A stretch of DNA of 64,000 bases from positions 31,392,583 through 31,456,582 of the forward strand of contig NC_089985.1 in the NCBI RefSeq assembly GCF_036417845.1, in the 5' to 3' direction. This document shows positions 54,426-64,000 of the stretch, piece after piece. The position numbers were made by a program, and so were the translations under genes. The stretch is from Apteryx mantelli. Lineage: Eukaryota > Chordata > Aves > Apterygiformes > Apterygidae. Every line of letters begins with the position of its first letter. Position 1 is the stretch's first letter. The notes below the pieces were generated by a model. The model was not told where the DNA came from. It did no database searches and worked only from the letters and a program-made list of their open reading frames with translations.

Positions 54426-57264
54426 TTGGGTGGCCTGGAAGGAAGATGCGGCCCCGAGCTATGGGCGCAGCAGCGGCCCTGCTGCTCCTGGGGGCTTCAG
54501 TGCTGCCTCTCGGCTTCGCTTCTCCCTGCCCGCTGCAGCGCTCCCGCAGCTCAGCCGAGCTGTGCTGGGGGGACAGGAGACGGCTCGGGGCGGCTGTGCA
54601 CGCGGAGCGAGGGCGCGTGCCGCCCGGGCACAACCGGGACCGCAGCCCTGGGCGCGATGGCAGTCGCCGCTGATGCCCGAGGCTGGGCTGATGCCCGGCA
54701 GGAGGCCCTGGCCGGGATTCGCCCCGTGGTAGCTGCACAGGCGCTGAGCCGGCTTTGCAGGGATCCGCACGGCCATGGGCAGCCTGCTCTCTGGCTGTGG
54801 CACAAAGCTGGGTCCTGCCCTCTTCCCGAGCTCCCGGGGGGCCTTGCCCCATCTCCTCCCCATGGGAGAGGGCAGAGGATGGGCCGCCGGCACCTTTCTG
54901 CTCTCCTGTGATGCCAGGAGGATCGGGGTTCCCAGGCTGGCAAAGGGCAGCGTCGCACCCTGGGAGACCCTGGCTCTCCCTGCCTGGCCGGAGGTGGCTG
55001 CCTCTGCATCCAGTGCCTCCATCCCAGCAGCCTGGGACGTCCCGGCCAGCGGGGCCCGTACCCAGCCCTGCTCGCCGTCCTTTCCCCCTGGCCGGGGCGA
55101 GCAGCTCCTTCCTCCCCAGCCCTCCTGGCTCACGCCACTCACACACTTACCCCCAACCCCACGCGTGACCCTGCCGGGGTAAATCAGGGCACTGCTCTGG
55201 CTATCGTGCCCCCGGGGCTGCTCCGTGGCCCAGGACTGTCCTGTGCCCCTTGGTCTCGGCAGGCCTCAGAGCGAAACCCGTTGTGTCGTGAAGCGTGAAG
55301 TGTTGCTATGTGACACTGAAATGCGCCCCGGCCCTGGGGCACGGCTCCTGTAACTCTTTGCTTCCTGGTCCTTCAACATGCTGGTCCTTGTTCGCCCTCC
55401 GCTGCGTCCGGCTGCCCTGCGTGCCCGGGGAAGGCAGCTGGCCGAAGCCCAGCACCAGCCACGTTGCCCAGCACGTGGCCAAATGGCCCCAGGTCTGCGT
55501 CCACCAACAGGGACTCGTGCATATATGTGTGCGTGTGTGAAGCCCAGGAGAAACTTTCAGCCCAGCTGCATTTGGAGCCACAGCCTGGACCGCAGCCAGC
55601 GCTGGGGGCACAATTGCTCCCAGTACGGGTCCTCCAGCCTCAACGGGAAAAGAGCATTACCATGACCCCAGGGACCTCACGGAGCATCAGAAAAGGAGGA
55701 GGATCAAGGGAGAGGGACCGCAGGGCTGGAGACATGACAGCCCCATCTCCTCTTGGCAGCCCTGGAAAGAGCTCGCAGGTATCTAATGTGCCAAGGGAGA
55801 GTGATGGGTGGAGAAAAGCCTGCTGGGCCACCGCAGTCTCTGCTTTGCACCCCGGCTGCAGGATCCCGAGGGCTTGATTTGACCCTGGGAGCATCCTTCG
55901 GATGCTTATTCCTCCTGTGCTGCCTCTCTCATGGCATCCCTGCGAACGGGCTGCATGGGAGAGTGGGCGCGTGGCCCAGCGCCGGGGTGGCCGAGTCCAG
56001 TGATGTGCTGGGGGGGGGGGGGGGCGTCCCTGCTGCTGCTGCTGCTGCTGCTGTGCCCCGGCCGGAGGGCAGGTCTGGCCGGCGGCTCCCAGCCCCGAGC
56101 GGGTTTTTCTCTCTGCCCATGGCCGGCGGAGCCCAGCCCAGCTGGTCCGCTGCGGCCGCCCGGATCAATGCGTCTTTGTTTGGGCCGGCTGCCGATCTAT
56201 TTGAGGAAAGCGGAGAAAGCCTTTGTGTTTCTGTCTCCCGTCAGAGGTATTTATAGCCTGCTGCTGGCTAGCGCTGCCAAGCACGCTGGCAGCTGGACCC
56301 TGCTCCCTCGGGGCGGCTGCCCTCGCCGCCGTCCCTGCTCCTCCCTCTCCCTCGCTCGGCTGCAGAGAGCAAAGGTGGGTCCCTCCGTGGGCACCCGTCC
56401 CCTGTCGTGGGGCCGGCTAGGAGCTGTGCAAAGGGGAGTGGGCATCCCCGGCACATCGCTTGCCTCAGCCGTGGGCAAGGCTGTCATGCCTCCGCAACAT
56501 TTGGCGCACTGCTTTTTTTGTATCCGCAGCAAATCTGAGCGAGCCAGGCTGCGACGGCGTTGGTAGGTGGGGAAGACCTTGGCCACTATGAGGGGCAGAG
56601 CTGCTTGCAGGGCTAGCGTTCGCCCCACGGCCGTCCTCACCGCTTTGCTCCGGGGACTGAGTGCTCAGCCCTGGCTGTGCCCGCCAGCTCGCTGCAAAGG
56701 GCTGTGCATGTCCGGGGGGAGGTGAGGTTTTTGCACATTTAACTTATGCACGTGTAGCTTTTTCCTAAATCCCAGCCTGCCTTTATCCTTCTGCCCTCAT
56801 TTGCCCCATCGACTCCAGCAACGGTGCTTGCTCCGGGGCAGGACCTGCTGCTGCGAGCCATGGTGTGTGGATGCTGCCCGGAGCACCGGGCCGCGGGTGT
56901 CCCCGTCCTTCGGGCAATGCAGGGCAGAGCCCAAACCGGGGCCGCAGCAGGGCTGGGCGCAGGACGCCGGCCTCCTTGCTTCGCTCTCGGCTCGGAAAAC
57001 ACCCAGCCGGAGCCGACTTGGCAGCAAGACACCAGTTTTCCAGCTGCTTCCTCGCCGCCCCCCCCCCACCGCGTCTGCCCCCTCTCGGCCCTCGGCCCCC
57101 CTCCAGCGTGGGCTGCCTTGCTCCGGCGCTGCCGGCCAAGCGGCCGGTTTCCCTAGCAAGGGGCCGTGCTGCGGCGGGCCGGCCTCCTCCCCGCGGCCCG
57201 GGCCCGCCTGCCTCCCGTCTCCGGCCTGCTCCGCATTCCTCCGGCGCGCTCCCTGCGGCGGGCC
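54426..57264. other. Spacer between divergent DYNLT4 and BTBD19
   Basis: It must hold the 5' parts of both genes. It contains a G13 run and a short CTG run (56005-56055), and an AT-richer island at 56160-56260 with TATTTATAG at 56248-56256. No coding gene supported. Confidence 0.4.
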
Positions 57265-60200
57265 ATGGCCCGCTCCTGCTCCGCGCGGCTGCACGGCGAG
57301 GCGGCCGCCTTCACCGCCGCCCTCCGCTCCCTGGTCAACAACCCGCAGTTCAGGTGAGGGGCTGGGGACGCCGCCACCCCCCCCCCCCAACGCCGCGGCG
57401 CGCATCTGGTCCCCGCGCCTGCTCCGCGCCGCGGTCCCGGGCGCTGGCGAGCCGTTGCGGCACGGCGGGTTGGGGCCCTCCGCGGGCTCGCGTGGCTGCG
57501 GGTCGCATCCAGCCCCCGGGCAGCGCGGGAACCCCCGTGCACCGCGGCTCGTGGCCGAGCGCGCCGCCGGGGATCCCCGGGGAAGCCCGCAGGCGGTCCC
57601 GGGGCACGCACGGCGCTCGCAGCTCTTTCTTGTGGCAGCCCGGCCCTAATGCTCGTGCCGTGCCCCCGTGGGATGCCGGGCTCCTCTCTGGAGGAGACAC
57701 AACCCCCAGGTGCTCCCAGGCCCCTTCCTTCCCCACGGATGTGGGGCAAGAGCTGCAATACGGCATCACAGGCACTGCTGAAATCCCACGCTGTCGATCC
57801 CCGGGTGCCCTCGTCCTCAGGTGCTGCAGCCAGCTGTGCACCTCCCCGGGGAGCACCTCTGCTCCGTCTTGTTTCCAACCGTGGCCTCAGTTACTCTGTC
57901 CCTCCACGTCCTACTGAATCAGGGAGGGAAGATTGACAGCTGTCTCCTCCGCCTCTCCCACCTGCCAGCCACCTCCTGCCCGGCAGCTGGCCGGCTTGAG
58001 CGGTCCTCTTTGCCCACTTCATGTTAAGGATGGCACAAAAGCTGGCTGCATCTGAGGAAATCCCCATCCCTAATGAAATTCTGGCCACAAGAAGAGAAAT
58101 CCCTGAGAAAACTCCCCAGCTGCACTGCCACGCGCTAGGAAAGCTGCCAGGGTCTAGTTGCCCACAGCCCCCACCTGCATCTCACATCCTGCAACCTGAA
58201 ACTTGCATCCCAAATCCAGCATCTTACAACTCGCAGCCAGCAACCCGCATCCTGCACCCTTCATCCTGCAATCTGCATCCTGTGTCCATCTGCAATCTGC
58301 ATCCCACAGTCTGCAATCTGCATCCTGCAATCGCATCCTGCGATCTGCATCCCGCACTCTGCATCCCTCACTTTGCCCGTGGACCATAGCCATGGAGCAG
58401 TTTACTCCACTGCAGCTCTCACGGAGGGCCAGGAGAGCTGTGCTCACACCTCCCTTGGCCCCAGCACACCTCAGCCCACTGCCCAGCTCTGCGTATCATC
58501 GCTCACGACAGCCCCAACACGTGTGTGGGATGGGCCGGGTGCCTGCTGGGCACGTCTCCCTTCAGGCCATCGCAAGATTCGGGCTGTGCCCGGCGTGTCT
58601 GAGCACAGCCTCCCGGCGAGCGGAGCGTGGGTTTGCGCAGGTCACGGCAGTGCGGAGCCCCTTCCTGCTCGCTGAGATGGGGGCTAGAGTGGAGGAGAGG
58701 ATGAGGAGATGGATGGACCGTGCTCCAGCGCTGGGTGCAGACTTTCCGACCCCTCTCCGCTCTTCACCCCTCTCTGCCCCTCTGCTCCCCGGTGCTGCCT
58801 CCCTGCGCGGGGACGTGGGGCGGCCGAGGTCCCAGGCCATGCGGGGGGGGCTGTGGGGAGACAGGGCGATGGGACGGACCCCGACTCCCCATGTGCCCTG
58901 CGGGCGCAGGGTGGGCCACGTGCCAGCTCGCCAGCGGCAATGCCGGAGCCGCTCGCAGCCCGGAGCACTTGGCCAGCCGCCGCGAGCCGAGGCGGCAGCG
59001 CTGGGTGCCGAGCTGCGCGCCGGGACTTTCCCTTCACCTTGCTGCTCTCAAAGCGAAAGCCACTTTCTCCAGCAGGCTGAGGCCTCTTCTGCTCAGGTCT
59101 GGGCTGGCACCCCATGGGGCTCTGCATCTTCCAGAGGAATCGTCTTCCTTAGCCTGCCTGCAGCACCCAGGCACCCTGAGCAGCAAACAGCAAAGCCCCC
59201 CAGACCCCTCCGCGGTTCCTCTGGGAAAGGCCCCTATGTTAAAAATAAAGGGTGTTGGCCTGCTCTGGCCGCTGGATGTGCAGAAGAGAAATCCCCCCCC
59301 CCCCCCCCTCGCTGAGGCAGGCACCCCGTCCTAGCCCCGGGGGGTCCTGGCCCCGCGCCCCAGGGCCGGTGCACCCGCGGCTCTGCCTCCCGGGGTGCTG
59401 GATGCCCAGACCCTCACGGCCCTCTCTCCTTCTCCGCAGTGACGTGACGTTCGTGGTGGGCCGGGAGAAGCGGGAGGTGTTCGCGCACCGCTGCGTCCTG
59501 GCCTGCCGCTGCCAGGCCTTCCGGGGGATGCTGAGCCAGGTGCCGGCGGGCGGCGAGGGCGAGGGCCCCCCCGGCAGCGTCCCGCCGCAGGGCCCCCTCG
59601 TCCTGGGCAACGTGCAGCCCGAGGTCTTCCTGGCCGTCATTGAGTTCCTCTACACCAACTGCGTGACCCTCAACAGCCACATTGTGAGTGGGGCACGGGG
59701 CCAGCGGGGTGCTCTGGGGACAGCAGGGAGGAGATGGGGTGCACGGGGGGGGGGCACACTGCTGCTCCTGGGCCATCAGAGCAGGAGGGGGGGCTCTGCA
59801 CAAAGCCTTCCCGATGGGAGGGGCAATAAGTGTGTGGGGCCTCAGCCCAGCGTTGGGGGGGGGGGGGGGTCGAGAGCACTGTGTCCCGCGGGTGTCTGTC
59901 CCAGCTTTGGCACAGCCAGGACCTGGCTCCCTGGCCATGTGCACCTCGGGCAGAGAGGCAACAGCTCTGGCCTCTGGTCCCCCCTGCCCAGGGGCTTGGT
60001 GCCATGCAACCAAAATCTGCTGGGAGCTAGTGGCACCCAGGACGTGACTGCATGAGGACCTAGGCCCCTGGGATGGTAGCACCAGAGCTGGACACCTCCA
60101 CATGGCCCCACCTGCATGTCCCCTATCGTGGCAGCCCCTTTCCCCTACCTCCCTACCCGGGAGTTGGGTGCAACTGGTAGCAAGAGCAGAGATGGGGTGA

Positions 60201-62558
60201 TGGCAGGAGGGAGGAGAACACATGCCCTTGGCCCCGGCCTGCCAATGGGCCCTGCCTGCTGGTGCTCATGGTGTTTCTCTTGCTGCTCAGGCCCTGGAGG
60301 TGCTGACCTCATCGGTGGAGTACGGCCTGCAGGACCTGTGCAAGGTAAGGCCCTGCTCGCACCCAGGGCGGTGTCGTCACCAGCTGAGCCGGACGGGTGC
60401 CCTGTGCCGAGTAGCACCCCGGGGTGGTCCCCGCACGGCTGGTGGCTGGAGATGGCTCAGCGGACAGTGCCCAGGTGGTCCCTGCCCAGGCCGTGATGCA
60501 TTGCCCAGCTCCATCCTAGGGCAGCTCAGGCTCAACCCTGTTTCTCAAGCCCAGAGGGGCTCTCCGGTGGGTTCCCCCTCCAGGGTGAGGCAGAGCTGGG
60601 CCGGGAGCTGGGAGCCACCTGGGGGTGCTGGGGAATCCCAGGGAAGGGCACGGGACCTCTCTCCTCTTCCCCTGGCTGCAGGGATCGCTCACTGCAAGGG
60701 CGGTAGGAAAGCCCCCATCTCACCGCCCCCGGGGCTACCTCTGCCCTCCGGTCATCTGCCGGGGGGATGCTCCCAGGGAAAGCCCCGGGCGCTGGGGAGC
60801 AGCAAGCGCCCAGCACCCCGGCCACGGTGCCACGGAGGGGGGGCAGGAGGCATCGGAGCCAGCGCATGCTGCCGGGGCCGTGTCTGGACAGACAGACAGG
60901 GAGCTGCGGCGAGGAGGGGGCAGACAGCTGACACGGCTCCCTGGCAGGGAGCACGGCCAGGACATGTCATCGGAGGGATTCCTGGATTACGGCCGGGCCG
61001 ATCCCGTGACCGGCTGCCTCATGCCTGGACTTCCCCTCCCTTTTCCCACACCGGAAAGGAAGGACCCTGCTGAAGCTGTAACCGCGGTCGCTGCGCGCCC
61101 GGTGCCGAGGGGGCCCCGGGGTGGGTGCAGCCCCATGGGGACAAGCTCAGCCCCACGGCAGCCCCCGGGGGAAACGCGGGGGTGCCCGGTGAAGAGGGGG
61201 GCTCCCGGATGGGGCTCTGGGCTTTCAAACAGCCGGGCGCGCGGGGAAGGAAAGTGAGACGTGTCGCAAAGACGGGGACCGGCACCCCGGCAGCCCCGTG
61301 CTTCCCCAGCCCAGGCAAAGCCGGCTGCCGGGGTTACCCCACGTGGATCCGTGCCTCGAACCCCCGACGCGGACGCAGGCTGGTCTGGCCTGGTGGGAAA
61401 GCGATGCAGGGAGAGAAAGGCCACCGGAGAGGCCGGACAGAGGTGGAAATACCAGGGGAATGCCCAAACTCCTCCTGGAACCGATGAGTTAATGAACAGC
61501 TGGAAAAGGGAGAAACTCGAGAGGAAACGAGGCTGCTGGTGCTGAACAGGAGCCAGAGCTGCAGGGAGGGACGATGTGGAAGGGCTGGAAGTACCGGGAG
61601 GGGCAATCCAACAGATCCACGCAACGGGGGATAACCTTGCACCCTCCCAGCCGGGGGGCTGATGTGCGGATACCTGCCAGCGACAGAGGGACCTGGCCAG
61701 GGGGTGACGGGGAAAGGGGCTGACACCCACACACACGCTGGCGGGGGAAACCCGTAGCTGCATCCCCAGCTGCCTGGTGACTTCATCTCCCTCCTCCATC
61801 CCCGCTGGTGACTCAGAGCCCTTCTGCCGCCAGCTGGCTGCTGACAGCTCCTTCCTGACCATCATGTCACTTCGGGTTTCCCAGGAGCCCTGACTGCTCC
61901 TGCTGCCCTCGTGGCCCTGCCCACGCGTCCTGCCACGGCTCTGCCCACGTGTCCCCTTTGCAAGAGCCATGGGATGGGTGGGAGATCTCTCCCCCCCGGG
62001 GCAGCTGATAGACGTGCCAATCCGGCTGCATCATGCTGACATTGCTGGGATTTGGGCTGCAGCCGGAGCCCCGAACATCGCCAAGATGCCCGGGGTCCCC
62101 CAGGACCCCAAGCATGGTCCCCTGCTCCTCTGTGGAGGCAGCAGCATTCCCAGAGCCCCCAGCCCGGCTCCGGGGCTGTCCCCCTGCAGCAGGACACGGG
62201 CTGGTGTCCGTGGCTGGGCCGTGGCCCTCTGTCCCCATCCACTGGCCCCTCTCAGGCTGCGAGGTCGAGGTCGGCTGGCATTTGCTTGCTCCGAGCTCAG
62301 CCCTGCGGCTGAACCGCCTGCCCCCCGTGCGTCGCTGCAATCCCTCACCCCGCAGCCCAGAGCAGGCGTTGCGAAACCCCGTGGGGCTGGATGTCCTGTG
62401 TCACAGTGTCCCCTGTCCCCGTGCCGGGTCTGGGGGACGCTGAGCGCCCCGGGGTGGCTCTGCTCCCCCAGCCCGGCCTGGCTCCGTCTGCCTTTCAGCT
62501 CTGTGTCGAGTTCATCAAGGACACGCTGAGTGTGGAGCAGGTCTGCGAGGCCCTGCAG
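57265..62558 (+). CDS. BTBD19: BTB/POZ domain-containing protein 19, N-terminal half; runs off right edge
   Basis: Coding exons 57265-57353, 59440-59683, 60291-60344 and 62499-62558, all GT-AG with joining phases, give 149 residues. Human BTBD19 is about 291 aa, so the second half lies beyond the window; I found no further exon up to 64000. The start MARSCSARLHGEAAAFTAAL leads into SLVNNPQFSDVTFVVG, the opening of the BTB fold, then VFAHRCVLACRCQAFRGML. BTB ends near LEVLTSSVEYGLQDLC; LCVEFIKDTLSVEQVCEALQ begins the BACK part. A Gly/Pro-rich loop (PAGGEGEGPPGSVPPQG) interrupts the BTB domain after the third conserved block. Such proteins often serve as Cullin-3 adaptors, but no function is established for BTBD19 that I know of. 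Confidence 0.95.
57354..59439 (+). other. BTBD19 intron 1
   Basis: A 2.1-kb intron. It holds the short minisatellite at 58195-58375 and a C14 run before the acceptor (59287-59310). No gene supported. Confidence 0.6.
58195..58375. repeat. Short minisatellite, CTGCATCC/CTGCAAT units
   Basis: Alternating CTGCAATCTGCATCC-type words with CTGCATCC starts spaced mostly 14, 21, 24 and 28 bp, so the base unit is about 7 bp. Diverged and probably old. Confidence 0.7.
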
Positions 62559-64000
62559 GTGAGTCACCCGTGTGGTGAGCGGTGCTGGGACTCATGTGCC
62601 CCTGCCCCATGCAGGGCAGGGGGTCCTGGCGTTGGAGCCACCTGCAGGGCTGCACAGATGGGGCGGGGGTGATCCACAAGTGGCCCCTCTGGGTGCTTTG
62701 GGGTAGAGGGGGACCTCAGCCATCCCTGTAGACCATCCCCAAAATGGGCCCCTACGCTGGGGCGGGGAGAGGCCCTCTGTACTGCTTAGCTGTGACCCAC
62801 ACAGAGGTTGCGAGAAGGGGAAGTGACCCCTCTCCTCCAGGCCCCGTCCCACCTGGGTGCGCTTTTGCTTGGCTTGCAAGCCCACGGGACCCCACTGCGC
62901 AGTGAGAAGTTCCCACATGGTGTCACGGAGGGTAAAAGTAACCCTTCCTATTTTGGGGCATGCATGAGCTGGCCTGGCCCTCCTCCTCTTGGCCTGACTG
63001 TCAGGCAGGATTTCCTACCCTTTCCGGGCCCTGCCCGCTCCCCGGCACATTGCTCTGGGGCCACCGGGGCCAGCACAGCCTGTGGCAGGGCCATGTCCCT
63101 GTGTCCCCCTCCAGCCCCCCCCGCCAGGCCAGCCGGAGGTCCCCGGTGCGGGGCCCTGCCATCACGGGTGGTTGCATCCAAACCGGGAAGACCTGGGGTT
63201 TTGGGGATCCCTCATGGTTTGGAGATCAGTCTGACCGACCCAGCAATCCTTTGGAGACCTTCGCTGAGGTCCAGTCGTGTCCGTGCTGACCTGCCGGATG
63301 TCCCCTCCCCAGCACCCTTGGGTGCCCCTGTGCCCAGCCAGTGTCCCCTCCCTTGGCCACCCTGGGGGAGCACCCAAAACCCCGTGGAGAGTCCCAGCAC
63401 CCAAAATTAACCAGGGGCCCTATGGCACATGCTGCTCGGGGCCAGGGCAGGTCCATCACCCAGGGGTCTTGTAGCAAGGACGAGTGGGATGGTGCAGCCG
63501 ATGCTCCCAGGACATGGGGGCGGTGGAACCGTGTCACCGGCTTGGCCTGGCCCCCCTGGCGCCCACGGTCCCCCACCTCTGCGTGCCCCACCGACGCCAC
63601 CGTGCCCCCGGCTGACGAAAGCTGATAAGGGGATTTTTTTTTTTTTTTTTTTTTTTTTTCTTTCTCGTCTCCGAGGGCCGAGGTGATGCTCGCGGGGTGG
63701 GACGCAGGTCCCGGTGCGCAGGAGCGCCTGCCACGCGTGGGTGCCTGACCACCGCGGCGTAAACAGAGCTAAAACTGGCCCGGAGGAAACAAACAAAAAA
63801 ACCCCAAAACCCCAGAACAAAACAAGCCTGATCAAAACATCTCGTGCTCCCTCCTGCTTTGCGTCAGCGCTGGCCCCCACCGAGCTGCTGGGGGAGGCGA
63901 TGCCGCACTTGGGGCACTTTGCTGCGCCGAAATGCCCCCCCGTGCCCAGGGAGGGTCCCGCGCTGGGGACGAGCATCTCTGGCACAGGCTGGGGGAGGCT
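62559..64000 (+). other. BTBD19 intron 4 (partial)
   Basis: Intron sequence to the window edge, with a run of about 29 T at 63632-63660 and an A/C-rich stretch at 63785-63835. No exon or gene found. Confidence 0.5.
63632..63660. repeat. Poly(T) run
   Basis: About 29 T in a row, interrupted only at the end by TTTCTTTC. It could be the poly(A) tail of a minus-strand retroposed sequence, but I see no body or target-site repeats beside it. Confidence 0.6.

Noticed and set aside
54446-54673. 75-codon plus-strand frame with a signal-peptide-like start (MRPRAMGAAAALLLLG)
   Set aside because: It lies antisense in the GC-rich 5' region of DYNLT4, is short, and has no supporting signal or known family.
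56005-56055. G-run and CTG repeat as a disease-type expansion
   Set aside because: Only about seven CTG units and a 13-base G run; ordinary simple sequence.

Overview
The window looks like gene-dense, GC-rich DNA from a sauropsid, most likely a bird. The signs are compact introns, a 3' fragment of a CR1 LINE, snRNA promoters of the octamer-plus-SPH type known from chicken snRNA genes, and GC-rich minisatellites. The gene order KIF2C - U5 snRNAs - RPS8 - BEST4 - (LRR receptor) - PLK3 - DYNLT4 - BTBD19 matches human 1p34.1 as I know it. The exception is the LRR receptor, which I do not know at that place in human. The species call is an inference; the gene calls rest on exon-by-exon translation.

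Layout. Positions 1-14424 (minus): KIF2C, a kinesin-13 microtubule depolymeriser. Its first sixteen coding exons are here; the rest lies beyond the left edge. Positions 14570-14730: four ZNF143-type ACTACA..TCCC elements in its promoter. Positions 15198-16985 (minus): three tandem U5 snRNA genes, each with a 3' box, a deduced PSE, octamers and an SPH element. Positions 18121-23235 (plus): RPS8, all six exons, with four C/D snoRNAs in its introns (two SNORD46-like, two SNORD38-like). Positions 23.2-26.3 kb: an intergenic stretch with a MIR-like relic and an unassigned 245-codon minus ORF. Positions 26.36-31.92 kb (minus): BEST4, a bestrophin anion channel, complete. Positions 34.5-36.85 kb (minus): an LRR transmembrane receptor with a cytoplasmic ITIM, resembling LRRC25. 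Positions 37.0-38.4 kb: a C-rich minisatellite built on a 23-bp unit. Positions 38.8-45.0 kb: a long spacer with a possible non-coding transcript, a CR1 fragment and a G-rich repeat. Positions 45.1-52.7 kb (plus): PLK3, complete, with a CRE in the promoter and AU-rich elements in the 3'UTR. Positions 53.66-54.43 kb (minus): DYNLT4 (TCTEX1D4), with a PP1-docking RVSF motif. Positions 57.27-62.56 kb onward (plus): BTBD19, first four coding exons, continuing off the right edge.

The genes do not form one pathway. KIF2C and PLK3 both act in the cell cycle. The U5 genes and RPS8 with its snoRNAs serve splicing and ribosome production. BEST4 and the LRR receptor are membrane proteins. I saw no retrovirus-like element, CRISPR array or tRNA gene. 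The least explained items are the LRR receptor, the 245-codon ORF, the two extra KIF2C exons and the U5 array promoter block.
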